Below, piece by piece: positions 1-9,427 of a stretch of DNA of 37,152 nucleotides. The notes beneath the pieces were generated by a model. It was not told the DNA's origin. It saw only the letters and a program-made list of their open reading frames with translations, and searched no databases. Within the stretch, counting starts at the first letter, position 1; each line of letters opens with the position of its first letter. The position numbers and the translations under genes are program-made. The stretch is from an uncultured Saprospiraceae bacterium (GTDB lineage Bacteria > Bacteroidota > Bacteroidia > Chitinophagales > Saprospiraceae), in assembly GCA_937930025.1 (NCBI GenBank), contig CALGJW010000371.1, forward strand, positions 1 through 37,152, given 5' to 3'.

Positions 1-773
1 AAGTCATTATAGGAAAGGTCCAATAAACTTAAATTAAGATTATCTTCAAAGGAAGGAATAGTTCCTTTCAGTTGATTTTCACATAAAATAAATTGAGTTA
101 ATTCCATCAAATGATCGAATCGTTCTGGACATTCATTCAATTGATTATGATCGATGTAAATTTGCTTTAAGGATAATGAATTTGAAAATTCAGGAACGGG
201 ACCCAAAAAGTTGTTGTGGCCTAGATAGAGCGAAGCCAAAGATGGCAAATTTTCGAAATCTGGAATTATTCCTGAGAGAGAATTATATTCTAAATCTAGT
301 TTTACTAAATTTCTTAAATTTTCAAAATCAGGAATTGAACCCTCTAACCTATTAGCGCTCAATTGCAAAGTTCTCAAATAGGGCGTTCCAGAAAAATTAG
401 GAATTTCACCATCCAATTTATTGCTGCTTAAAAATAAATGCTCCAGAAAAGGCAGTTGCCAATCAGGTAAATTGCCATGCAAATGATTACCTCCATATCT
501 CATTGCGCTGCAATTGGGATCGCCATCGAGATCTATACAAAAAACCCTTCCCTCAGCATTTAATTCTACTCCATACCAGGTCGAAATTGGTGTATTGAAA
601 TCCCATTTATTTTTCCATAATTCTCCCTGTGTAGAAAGGTTAAACTCAACCAATGCCATCGAATCAGAAGCAATACTTCCGATTTCAAAATTATATTTAG
701 AAACACCGTTCTGGGCAAAAGCGTCCAACTGGCAAAACAATAAAAATATTATAATTGTAAATCTATTTTTCAT
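1..773 (-). CDS. Leucine-rich-repeat secreted/surface protein, C-terminus truncated by window edge
   Basis: Open frame on minus strand from ATG at 773 running off the left edge; absent from the ORF track because incomplete. Translation begins MKNRFTIIIFLLFCQLDAFAQNGVSK (signal peptide), followed by LRRs such as LPFLEHLFLSSNKLDGEIPNFSGTPYLRTLQLSANRLEGSIPDFENLRNLVKLDLEYNSLSGIIPDFENLPSLASLYLGHNNF. Confidence 0.88.
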   Translation of the reverse strand, partial: MKNRFTIIIFLLFCQLDAFAQNGVSKYNFEIGSIASDSMALVEFNLSTQGELWKNKWDFNTPISTWYGVELNAEGRVFCIDLDGDPNCSAMRYGGNHLHGNLPDWQLPFLEHLFLSSNKLDGEIPNFSGTPYLRTLQLSANRLEGSIPDFENLRNLVKLDLEYNSLSGIIPDFENLPSLASLYLGHNNFLGPVPEFSNSLSLKQIYIDHNQLNECPERFDHLMELTQFILCENQLKGTIPSFEDNLNLSLLDLSYND

Positions 774-784
774 GGCAATACATT

Positions 785-2035
785 TTAAGCACCAATACTT
801 TGACTTGGTTTATATTTCATATTAACTGTAACACTTTTTGGATAGACATCTACCGTAGTATTAGAACCCGTTTTTTCAAATCCAGCTACATGACTGCAAA
901 CTTTTTTCTTAATTGGCAAGTTTTCATAATCCGGCTTTACTCCAGACAACACATCAGAATACTTCTTTGAAATAACTTTCCAAGTATATTTTCCTTTCGC
1001 ATAATTCTGCATGCTATATGCCACCTTTTGAAGCGGCAAATCATCCAACTCATTTAATAATTCTTTAAGATCTTCCGCCTTTTCAAAATATAGACATTGA
1101 TTATTGGTTGTTACTCGATTGTAAATAACATCTAGTGAAAGAATAGGTAGCCCTAAGTGCATAGCTTCCACCAAGGAAGGATTTGTACCGCCGGCACTAT
1201 GTCCGTGAATATAAACTTTGGCATTCGATCTCAATAGATTGAGCGCAGTAGTATCATAAATCGGATCTAATAAATGAATGTGTGCGTATTCAGAATAATA
1301 CGTTCTGAGTTTTTTCCCGTATTCACTATTGTTCCAATTTCCAACAATAACTATCGGCAATTCGGCGAACTCTTCAAACGCTTCCAAAATTGTATGTAAA
1401 TTATTTTCCGGTTCAATTCTAGCAACCTTAAATGCATAGTCTTTGTTCAAAAAAGAATATTGTTCCAAATCACTAGCCACCACTTCTACGTGATGAACAT
1501 GATCAGCTCCATACTCGATCAAGTTGCCTTCAATGTTATATCGGATTTTTACATACTCCTTTAGAATGCGATTATCTGTGATAATTTCATCCGCATATTT
1601 GCAAGCAATTTTTTCACTTAATAATAAAAAACGTCTTGCAAATTTATTCCACTTCGGTCTTCTCCACTCCAGACCATCAATGTTTACAATGACTTTCTTC
1701 TTGGAAAATAATTTCACAATAGGTAAGAACAAACATCCTGACACTCCTAAGATTAGCAGTACATCCATGAAAATAATAGCATGAATTATTGACCAAATAT
1801 CATAAGCAATACTTTGGATTCCATTAGCTTCCAATGGAATATAATGGAGCTTTGCTCCTTTCCAAGCCTTGAGCTGCTTGTCCTTTGGATAAGTTTTAGC
1901 GCTACAATATACAGTAGCCTCAAAATTACTTTTGATGTTTGGAAGCAAATAATGTACTAAAGTTTCAAACCCCCCATAGCAAGCAGGAACGCCAACCGTC
2001 CCGATAACACCTACTTTTATTTTATTATTTTCCAT
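785..2035 (-). CDS. Glycosyltransferase, DUF1972 / GT4 rhamnosyltransferase-like
   Basis: N-terminal KVGVIGTVGVPACYGGFETLVHYLL is typical of DUF1972 glycosyltransferases; C-terminal GHSAGGTNPSLVEAMHLGLPIL is the GT4 donor-binding region. Confidence 0.88.
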   Translation of the reverse strand: MENNKIKVGVIGTVGVPACYGGFETLVHYLLPNIKSNFEATVYCSAKTYPKDKQLKAWKGAKLHYIPLEANGIQSIAYDIWSIIHAIIFMDVLLILGVSGCLFLPIVKLFSKKKVIVNIDGLEWRRPKWNKFARRFLLLSEKIACKYADEIITDNRILKEYVKIRYNIEGNLIEYGADHVHHVEVVASDLEQYSFLNKDYAFKVARIEPENNLHTILEAFEEFAELPIVIVGNWNNSEYGKKLRTYYSEYAHIHLLDPIYDTTALNLLRSNAKVYIHGHSAGGTNPSLVEAMHLGLPILSLDVIYNRVTTNNQCLYFEKAEDLKELLNELDDLPLQKVAYSMQNYAKGKYTWKVISKKYSDVLSGVKPDYENLPIKKKVCSHVAGFEKTGSNTTVDVYPKSVTVNMKYKPSQSIGA

Positions 2036-2115
2036 TGCTAATGCTTTATTTAATTGGATTGCAAAAAATAAATTGAAAATTTAGCGGGGGTGACTACCTA
2101 TTCTATTTTTTAATA

Positions 2116-3189
2116 TTAATGAAGTATTCCAAGTTGCCTTCTCTCTTGTTCCATTGATTTAATTTCAGACAAATCTTGACTAATATTGATGACCTTGACG
2201 AACAAACCGAAAGTCAGTATAATGACTCCAATAATTGTAATTGGGCTAAATGTATTTTCTAAAGAACTGCCAAGTAGATACAATGAGATTTGAAAAATCA
2301 GAATTACAATGCACACTGTTTTATGGGAATCATAACGCTTTAAAAGAACATGATGTATATGCGTCTGATCCGCGTAAAAAGGGGATAACCCTTTCTGAAT
2401 CCTTCCGATACTTACTCTTAGTAAATCTAATATAGGAATAGACAAAAGGCTTAAACCTTGAACTACACTTTGGGTTGAAGTAAATTGTTGTGCAGGCAAA
2501 TTAATATATCGCAAGAAAAATATTGCGGCGAACAATCCCAAAATAGTTGAGCCATTATCGCCAAGAAAAATACTTGCCTTTCCAAAGTTGAAATTCAAAA
2601 ATCCCAAAAGCGATCCGCTTAATATCAAAGCTACAGTAGACCATGTTTGATTCCCAGCCACACTAAATAAATAAGCGAACACCAAAGAAACTACAAGTCC
2701 CAATCCTCCAGCTAAACCATTCACTCCGTCTATAAGATTAAAGGCATTAATTACTAACACAATAAAAAATAGTGATGTAATAATTTGAAAGGCAGCGGAG
2801 AAATTTCCGATTCCAAGTATTCCATAATCTAATTGAAAAGAATAGCCGGCAGCGACACAAAGTCCTGCGCAAATAAACTGAACAATAAGGCGCTTTTTTG
2901 CAGACATGGTTTTTACATCATCTATCAATCCTGTAGCAAATAGAATCAAAGTTCCAGCGAAAAGATAAACTGCACCAGCTATATTCAAATTCATTTTAGA
3001 ACAAACGATAGAAATCATAAAAGAAATAAAAATTGCTACACCACCCAACGCAGGAATAGGTTGCACATGTAGTTTTCGATCAGATGGAATATCATACAGT
3101 TTTAAATTCTTAGCTATTAGCTTGACTACTGGAATCAAACTATATGCAATTGAAAATGATATGAGAAAAAAAATGATTTCGTATTTCAT
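2116..3189 (-). CDS. Undecaprenyl-phosphate sugar-1-phosphate transferase, WecA/MraY-like
   Basis: Multi-TM protein with LHVQPIPALGGVAIF, LIDDVKTMSAKKR, NAFNLIDGVNGLAGG, FLGDNGSTILG and HIHHVLLKR motifs. Confidence 0.93.
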   Translation of the reverse strand: MKYEIIFFLISFSIAYSLIPVVKLIAKNLKLYDIPSDRKLHVQPIPALGGVAIFISFMISIVCSKMNLNIAGAVYLFAGTLILFATGLIDDVKTMSAKKRLIVQFICAGLCVAAGYSFQLDYGILGIGNFSAAFQIITSLFFIVLVINAFNLIDGVNGLAGGLGLVVSLVFAYLFSVAGNQTWSTVALILSGSLLGFLNFNFGKASIFLGDNGSTILGLFAAIFFLRYINLPAQQFTSTQSVVQGLSLLSIPILDLLRVSIGRIQKGLSPFYADQTHIHHVLLKRYDSHKTVCIVILIFQISLYLLGSSLENTFSPITIIGVIILTFGLFVKVINISQDLSEIKSMEQERRQLGILH

Positions 3190-3263
3190 GGCTAATAATT
3201 ATGAATAGTTGTGAACTAATTACTATTCAAATTTCAGCCAAATAGAAGTGTAAAAAGGTAAAT

Positions 3264-3296
3264 TTCGGAGTTTGGTATATATCTCGCGGAAATTGG
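3264..3296 (-). promoter_or_regulatory. 21-bp-period direct-repeat array D upstream of WecA-like gene
   Basis: Minus strand: CCAATTTCCGCGAGATATATA | CCAAACTCCGAA; repeats exactly 21 bp apart; GAAATTTG -7-like element ends at 3228. Confidence 0.65.
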
Positions 3297-3341
3297 TAAA
3301 ATGAGCGGTTTTAAGTGAAAATTATTAAAGCGGGAAAAGCA

Positions 3342-4463
3342 TTAATTCGGATATAATTCTTTCCGGACCTCTTTGAACATAGTAAAAATAATTAGCAACA
3401 CAACGATGAAAATCCCGCCAGAAAATCCTCCTTTCGCAGCTGCCAATTTATGATCTGGACGAAAGGGCACAATAGGGCTTATGCTTCGTTCCAACTCCTC
3501 TATGGTAATCGCACTTTGATCTCTATCAAGTTGTGCAATCTTCTGATGCTCTAAGGCGGCAAGGTAACCCGTTTTACTAATTTCGGCGTCAACCGAAAGT
3601 CTGTGTATCTTTTTTTCTATATAATTTATTGCTGAAATTTGCTTTGCCGTTAAAGGCTTTTCATCTGACCCTAATTCCAAAAGACGACCTCTTTTATCTT
3701 TATATTTATTTAATACTAAATATGTTTTCTTATAATGATTTGATAAGGAATCCGTTTCAGTTGACAAGGCAGAAAATGCTGATTGATTAGCAAACGAGAA
3801 TTTATTTAAAAGCAATTTATTGATCTCACTATATATTTCATCTATTAATAATATGGATAATTTTTCCGACGGACTAGAAACATTAATAGTTATAAATCCA
3901 AATTTGAAATCACCTGATATACTTATAAAACCATCTGAAAAATCAGAAATAGGAGTACTCACTTTAGCAATAACATCGTTGAGCACCTGACGCTCCGCTC
4001 TATCCATTTTATCTACTTCGTTATTTTTAAATTGAAAGTTATTAGGAATTTTACTAGGTAAACCTGATGGATTCAACTCAAAATAGTTTGCTAAATAAGT
4101 ATTGATTACGGAAGAGGTTGGATCATTCTCAACTTGAGGTTTTAGGAACACTCTAAACAACAATTGTTGATTGTTCATAAGCTTAGAAAAAACTTCTGTC
4201 ATGATCGCGTTATTTTTATCCACCTTAGGAAAGTTTACAAACACCTTAATACTTGCTGGATAAGTATCCACTAATTTATAAGTAGTATAAAAAAAGTAAC
4301 TCCCTAAAAGCAAACTACCCAGAGCTACCCAGTACCACGATTTTATAATCAACTGTAGATAGGTGATAAGCTTTAACAATAGCTTTCGTACAGAGATTTC
4401 ATCTACTCTATTTTCCGATATTATTGGTTCTGTTAATTGATTCATGTTGCTGTATTTAATCAA
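3342..4463 (-). CDS. Wzz-like chain-length determinant / polysaccharide co-polymerase
   Basis: Two terminal TM segments flanking a coiled-coil periplasmic region; proline-rich segment before TM2 (SPIVPFRPDHKLAAAKGGFSGGIFIVVLLIIF). Confidence 0.75.
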   Translation of the reverse strand: MIKYSNMNQLTEPIISENRVDEISVRKLLLKLITYLQLIIKSWYWVALGSLLLGSYFFYTTYKLVDTYPASIKVFVNFPKVDKNNAIMTEVFSKLMNNQQLLFRVFLKPQVENDPTSSVINTYLANYFELNPSGLPSKIPNNFQFKNNEVDKMDRAERQVLNDVIAKVSTPISDFSDGFISISGDFKFGFITINVSSPSEKLSILLIDEIYSEINKLLLNKFSFANQSAFSALSTETDSLSNHYKKTYLVLNKYKDKRGRLLELGSDEKPLTAKQISAINYIEKKIHRLSVDAEISKTGYLAALEHQKIAQLDRDQSAITIEELERSISPIVPFRPDHKLAAAKGGFSGGIFIVVLLIIFTMFKEVRKELYPN

Positions 4464-4521
4464 GTCAATCCAGCAATAATGAGTCCATTTATTCTCATAA
4501 TCAATTGAATATCAGACATCG

Positions 4522-4600
4522 ACGAAAACCGAACAGCTCAAAAACCAAAGTCCGAAAGCCTGGTTCCAAAAACCGAAGGATTCCTACCAAAAGGCGAAGA
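4522..4600 (+). promoter_or_regulatory. 21-bp-period direct-repeat array A upstream of the acyltransferase-wzx operon
   Basis: CCAAAGTCCGAAAGCCTGGTT (4545) | CCAAAAACCGAAGGATTCCTA (4566) | CCAAAAGGCGAAG (4587); extra upstream copy ACGAAAACCGAACAG at 4522. Confidence 0.8.
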
Positions 4601-4662
4601 AAAAAATGTTTTCTCTTTCTTGATCATAGCTTGTATTCAGAAATACCTAGAACAAAAGATCA

Positions 4663-5394
4663 ATGAAACCATATTTAACCGCAGCCATTTCCTTTTTCCT
4701 ACCAAGCTATCTGGCCATTAGAATATTAAGACTATTAGGCCATAACGTCTCAAACGAAGCATACATCGGATTCTCTTGGATCCAATGTGAAAAGCTTTTC
4801 CTAGATAAAAAGGCAAGCATTGGACACTTCAACTTAATTCGAATTGACAAGATTCAGATTGGAAAAGAAGGTTCAATAAGATCCTATAATCGGTTGAAGG
4901 GGCCCTTCGATTTGATCATGGGAGAAAAAGCAGCCATTGGTAATTCTAACAGTATATATCGTGGTCCATTTCCAATTACATGTGGAAGCGCAGCATTTAC
5001 ACTAGGAAAATTAACTATTGTCACAAGTAAGCATCAAATAGACTGTACAAAATCTATCAGCATTGGAGATTTCTCAACAATAAGTGGGTTTGGAACTCAA
5101 ATATGGACGCATGGATTTTACCATGCTGATCACGGCCCCTATCGTATTCGAATTGATGGGGAGATTATCATTGGTAAAAATGTTTCTATAGGCTCTCGTT
5201 GCTTATTGAATCCTGGCATACAAATCGTCGATGCTATCAATGTTGGAGGAAATGCCTGCGTTTCAAAATCTTTAATTGCTCCTGGCATGTATGTTTCACA
5301 TGCCTTGCGTCACATTCCCAATGATATAAAAACAATAAAAAGAAAACTTACTAGGAATCAAACCAACAAATATGTTGAAGTCTATGAAAAGTAA
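4663..5394 (+). CDS. Left-handed beta-helix (hexapeptide) acyltransferase
   Basis: Hexapeptide-like repeats (ISIGDFSTISGFGTQIWTHGFYHADHGPY, IIIGKNVSIGSRCLLNPGIQI) in a polysaccharide locus. Confidence 0.8.
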   Translation: MKPYLTAAISFFLPSYLAIRILRLLGHNVSNEAYIGFSWIQCEKLFLDKKASIGHFNLIRIDKIQIGKEGSIRSYNRLKGPFDLIMGEKAAIGNSNSIYRGPFPITCGSAAFTLGKLTIVTSKHQIDCTKSISIGDFSTISGFGTQIWTHGFYHADHGPYRIRIDGEIIIGKNVSIGSRCLLNPGIQIVDAINVGGNACVSKSLIAPGMYVSHALRHIPNDIKTIKRKLTRNQTNKYVEVYEK

Positions 5395-6694
5395 ATTCCA
5401 AACTTTAGCATTCAAGCAAAATTTTTCTTTCCAAGAAGTAAAAAGAATTTCTCTTTTTACATTGAACTTTGGTGGATTAAAATTAAATGCGATTTCTGCG
5501 GCCTTAATCTTATCCAATTTTTTTACAACACTAGAAGAATTTGGCAGCTTTGAATATGCTCTTTCATTAGGGCTGATGTTTACCGTTCCTTTTAATCTCG
5601 GATTGCATGGAGCTATTCCCTACTTTTTCCTAAAACAAAATAAGAAAGATTATGATTCGGTTTTCTATTTCCACGGGATCATACTCCTAATACTTTTCAT
5701 ATTTGCAAGTAGCACATACTTCTTATTAGTTGGTTTTCAAATCTCTTGGATTGGCCTCTCCATTACAATTGCCATTATTTTCTCGTTACAAATATTAGCC
5801 TCTGTAATTTCTAAAACAAATGGTCGCATTTACCAATCCGTATGGCTAGACAGCACTTTCTTTTTATTGCTAAACGGATACAATCTTTATTTGTTTATCT
5901 TTTCTACCACCGCTTCATTAGCCGTTATTCAAGTTTTACTTTTAATCCAGCTTACTTTACTCTCCATATATTATTGCCTTCGATTTTACATCCATAGTGC
6001 TGAATTTAGCTGGAAAAAATATTTTACAGCCATTGAATTTGGAAAACCATTAGTTGTAAGTTCATTACTAATTATTGGATTAACGGGAAGTGGCAGAATA
6101 TTTATTGAATATTTCTTTGATCTTTCTGCAGTAGCTATTTATGGAATCTATTTTCGACTAGCAATGGTCGTTGTGCTATTTCATCAAATAGTCAATATCG
6201 CATACTTTAAAAAGATATATGCCAGCGAAAGCAAGAAGCTAGATCCATGGATCCAATATTTTTTGATAGCGATTATCATTCTTAGTTTGTTTATACATTT
6301 ATTAATTCCCTCTTTAGCACAGATCATCTTTGAAAGTGTTCGACTGAGTTGGCAAGTTTCCAAATCATTATTTATAGCATTAAGTTTTCAAATGTTCTTT
6401 TGGATTTGCCTTTCCTTATTTGAAAACATTATTGCAAGAGAAAATTTAGCATCGGCATTCAATAAAATTATTATCTACCTAATTATACTAATGATCTCCA
6501 TTTTTACAATAAGCAATCATCTATATTTTTTAACCATAACAAATCTCGTATTAATAAATTCTTTCACTATCTATTTAGCAATTGAATCGCAATTGAAATT
6601 ATTAAATAATAACAATATTTATTTTCCGAAATCAAGGTTTTTAGTTCGGGCAGTCTCCTTAACACAAATCATTTTTCTATGTTTTTTAAAATAA
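5372..6694 (+). CDS. Wzx-like polysaccharide flippase (multi-TM)
   Basis: 440-aa protein with about 12 hydrophobic segments between glycan genes; overlaps the upstream gene by 23 bp (alternative ATG at 5387). Confidence 0.72.
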   Translation: MLKSMKSKFQTLAFKQNFSFQEVKRISLFTLNFGGLKLNAISAALILSNFFTTLEEFGSFEYALSLGLMFTVPFNLGLHGAIPYFFLKQNKKDYDSVFYFHGIILLILFIFASSTYFLLVGFQISWIGLSITIAIIFSLQILASVISKTNGRIYQSVWLDSTFFLLLNGYNLYLFIFSTTASLAVIQVLLLIQLTLLSIYYCLRFYIHSAEFSWKKYFTAIEFGKPLVVSSLLIIGLTGSGRIFIEYFFDLSAVAIYGIYFRLAMVVVLFHQIVNIAYFKKIYASESKKLDPWIQYFLIAIIILSLFIHLLIPSLAQIIFESVRLSWQVSKSLFIALSFQMFFWICLSLFENIIARENLASAFNKIIIYLIILMISIFTISNHLYFLTITNLVLINSFTIYLAIESQLKLLNNNNIYFPKSRFLVRAVSLTQIIFLCFLK

Positions 6695-6701
6695 TCTAAT
6701 C

Positions 6702-8060
6702 ATGAATATTTGCTTTATTTCGAATTTCAGTAAAACGATTCTTTTAACTTCGGTTGCCAAATCCTTACGCAAAAAAGGGATCAAAGTTTATTGGATAGCA
6801 TGCAATCAAAAACGCTACCATCAACTATGCGAAGATTTTGGAACGACCCAAGTACTACTAATTAATCGATCGAACATTGGTAAAGCGAACAACATAGTCG
6901 GGGATTTCAAAATAAATGAATTAGTATTTGGTGATCGTGTATTGCGACATGATTTCAAAAGCGGTGTTGAATTTTTGAAAAATATTCAAAGACCAATTTT
7001 TGGCTTCTTAAGTGAAAATAAGATTGAAAAAGTCTATGGTGAAGTGACCTGGGCGCATGAGTTACTTATACATAGAATGTGTAGTCAAATGAAATCGCTT
7101 AACTGCCAATTTCTAAACCCTCATGTCGTTCGAATTCCCAATCAACGCTTTGCCTTCTTTACAGATGAAAAACAAAGTCAATTATTAGAACAAAATAAAC
7201 TATGGGACTCAAACACAAAAACAATAGTCCCAAAACCCCCAAATTATTTAAAAATAAATCATAAAATTCTTAGAAGAGCAAGTTCTTGGAAAGGTAAGTT
7301 TTCTAGGATAAAAAGATTTTTCACTAATGAAAATATGGATCATCTTGATCCAACACTTATTGCGAATTCAAAAATTCGTATAAAAATTAGTGCCAAAGAA
7401 GAATGGCGCAGATGGCAATATAAAAATGTCAAGACAATTAAAGATTTAGAGTTGAAAAATCTAAATTATTTATTCTTAGGGCTTCATAAACAACCAGAAG
7501 CATCTGTAGATGTCTTAGGTCGATACTATGAAGATCAATATCAGAATATCATTAATCTCTGGAGAGCCTTACCAGAAGGATGGTCTTTTGTTATAAAAGA
7601 ACATTCAATTGCCATTGGAGATAGAGCGTTGGCCTTCTATAAAAAAATACAAGCATTGCCAGGGATAATACTTGTCAATGAACAAATGCCTTCTTATGAA
7701 TTAATTAAGCACGCTCAACTTGTGGCAACCGTATCTGGAACGATTGCATACGAAGCTGCATTGATGGGAATTCCCGCCATCACCTTCGCACCTTGCTTTT
7801 TCAATCGTTTGAATTGTTGCACAAATGTTGGGCTAGAAGATCTTGATAAAAACAATTTGGTACAGATCGCTAACAGTTTGTCACAAAATCCAAATAATGT
7901 AAAAAGCTTCTCAAAATATTTGTATACCAATTCATTTATTGGAAACGTACTTGATCCAATTTCTGATCCTAATGTACTGAACGAAGAAAATATAGAACTG
8001 TTAACCAACGCTTTTCTCCAAACCCTCATTAGTGTTGAAATAAATATCGCCGTTTTATGA
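6702..8060 (+). CDS. Capsule polysaccharide biosynthesis-like protein (Capsule_synth / KpsC-KpsS-like), putative glycosyltransferase
   Basis: FLGLHKQPEAS, LPEGWSFVIKEHSIAIGDRALAFYKKIQALPGIILVNE and VATVSGTIAYEAALMGIPAITFAPCFF resemble the Capsule_synth family core. Confidence 0.65.
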   Translation: MNICFISNFSKTILLTSVAKSLRKKGIKVYWIACNQKRYHQLCEDFGTTQVLLINRSNIGKANNIVGDFKINELVFGDRVLRHDFKSGVEFLKNIQRPIFGFLSENKIEKVYGEVTWAHELLIHRMCSQMKSLNCQFLNPHVVRIPNQRFAFFTDEKQSQLLEQNKLWDSNTKTIVPKPPNYLKINHKILRRASSWKGKFSRIKRFFTNENMDHLDPTLIANSKIRIKISAKEEWRRWQYKNVKTIKDLELKNLNYLFLGLHKQPEASVDVLGRYYEDQYQNIINLWRALPEGWSFVIKEHSIAIGDRALAFYKKIQALPGIILVNEQMPSYELIKHAQLVATVSGTIAYEAALMGIPAITFAPCFFNRLNCCTNVGLEDLDKNNLVQIANSLSQNPNNVKSFSKYLYTNSFIGNVLDPISDPNVLNEENIELLTNAFLQTLISVEINIAVL

Positions 8061-9334
8061 ACAGCTTAACAATTTCAAATCCAAGTAGTTTTTCTTCCTT
8101 TAGCAATAAAGAGAAATGGAACGTTGTGCTTTTAATTCTGCTTTCTTTTTCAGGCATAAGTGTGCTTACCATTGGGAAGGCCATACTTACCCCCTTTCAT
8201 TTATTAATAGGCTTCCACATAGTTTATGGGTTTTTGGCAAGTAATAAATTGGAGAAAAATATATCTATTCCTCTTTTACTTTTTATGCTTTATGTGCTTG
8301 GAATAAATCTCTTACAATACGATAGCATTCGGCCAACTTCTGTACTATATACTTTAATATTCTGTGTTGAAGCCACCATTTTTTTCAACTTACTAAAGAA
8401 CTGCAGAATTTCGGCCATTATCTATGCGCTAAAATTAATTATCATTTTATATTTCATAAATATATTCTTCGGTTTTTGCTTTGATCTTATCCAATTCAAA
8501 AGCGAATTTGTTTTAAAATTCATTAAAGTATATTATGAAAAAGGAATCTCTAATGGAAGACCAATGGGTTTTTCATCAGAACCTTCCTATGCATCATTTA
8601 TTTTAAGCGTTTCATTTCTTTGTTATAGTCACCTTACAAATCACAAACAAAATCGAAAATCTTTTTTTCTCTTTGGCTCAATTGTAGGGTCAATTATTCT
8701 TAGCAAATCTGCCTACGGTTTTATTTTCTTATCTGTCATTGCATTGGACTGGGCTTTGGTTTTTTATCGCACAGGAGACAAATTATTTAGGCTAATATTT
8801 CCACTTATTACAATACTAGCTTTTGCTGGCATTATTTTTTTTCTTTCCAATTCCGGCAATGAAGGAGTCCAGCGGCTTTTCAAATTCAGTTCTGCTTTGG
8901 TAGACAATTCCGTTGATGGCAAAGCAAAGCTTATAAAGCTCCAAGAAGCTGATGGATCTGCCTTTGCTCGAATCGCACCGACCTACTTATTATTTAATAG
9001 TGCTCCTGAAAACAATTTCAACTTCCTACTAGGAGAAGGTGCCGGAGCTTCAGGTACTTTTTTAAGTACCTTCCTAACAGGCATATTAGTAGACGAAGGA
9101 CGTGAGTCTGTAGACACGGGAATCATGCCAGCGTTGATATTTGACTATGGCGTTATTGGAAGCTTTTTGTTTCTACTCTTTCTCATTTTCACCTTTAAAT
9201 ATTTATCCTTTTCCTTTTGGCTCCTTTTCCTACTAATAATACCCAATGCAAACATTAATACGCAATTGATCTGGTTTGCAATCATTTGTTACTCATTTGT
9301 TTCCATTGCAACACCGTCCTTAAGAAAGAATTAA
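8057..9334 (+). CDS. O-antigen polymerase/ligase-like membrane protein (Wzy/WaaL type)
   Basis: Multi-TM, with large loop and GRPMGFSSEPSYASFIL / LLGEGAGASGTF motifs; ATGA overlap with upstream gene. Confidence 0.72.
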   Translation: MNSLTISNPSSFSSFSNKEKWNVVLLILLSFSGISVLTIGKAILTPFHLLIGFHIVYGFLASNKLEKNISIPLLLFMLYVLGINLLQYDSIRPTSVLYTLIFCVEATIFFNLLKNCRISAIIYALKLIIILYFINIFFGFCFDLIQFKSEFVLKFIKVYYEKGISNGRPMGFSSEPSYASFILSVSFLCYSHLTNHKQNRKSFFLFGSIVGSIILSKSAYGFIFLSVIALDWALVFYRTGDKLFRLIFPLITILAFAGIIFFLSNSGNEGVQRLFKFSSALVDNSVDGKAKLIKLQEADGSAFARIAPTYLLFNSAPENNFNFLLGEGAGASGTFLSTFLTGILVDEGRESVDTGIMPALIFDYGVIGSFLFLLFLIFTFKYLSFSFWLLFLLIIPNANINTQLIWFAIICYSFVSIATPSLRKN

Positions 9335-9339
9335 AATCG

Positions 9340-9381
9340 CCAAAAATCGAATGATAATGGTCAAAAATCGAACTATAATTT
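9340..9381 (+). promoter_or_regulatory. 21-bp-period direct-repeat array C upstream of the GT4 gene
   Basis: CCAAAAATCGAATGATAATGG (9340) | TCAAAAATCGAACTATAATTT (9361); TAATTTG ends at 9407. Confidence 0.75.
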
Positions 9382-9427
9382 TTGGCACTGATTTATTCAA
9401 TAATTTGAACAGGTAATATTAAATATT

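Noticed and set aside
514-825. Plus-strand 103-aa ORF
   Set aside because: Antisense to the LRR protein N-terminus (signal peptide at 773) and the end of the DUF1972 glycosyltransferase; composition not protein-like.
4522-4600. Array A as a CRISPR array
   Set aside because: Repeats of about 14 bp with 21-bp period are far too short, degenerate, and there are no cas genes.
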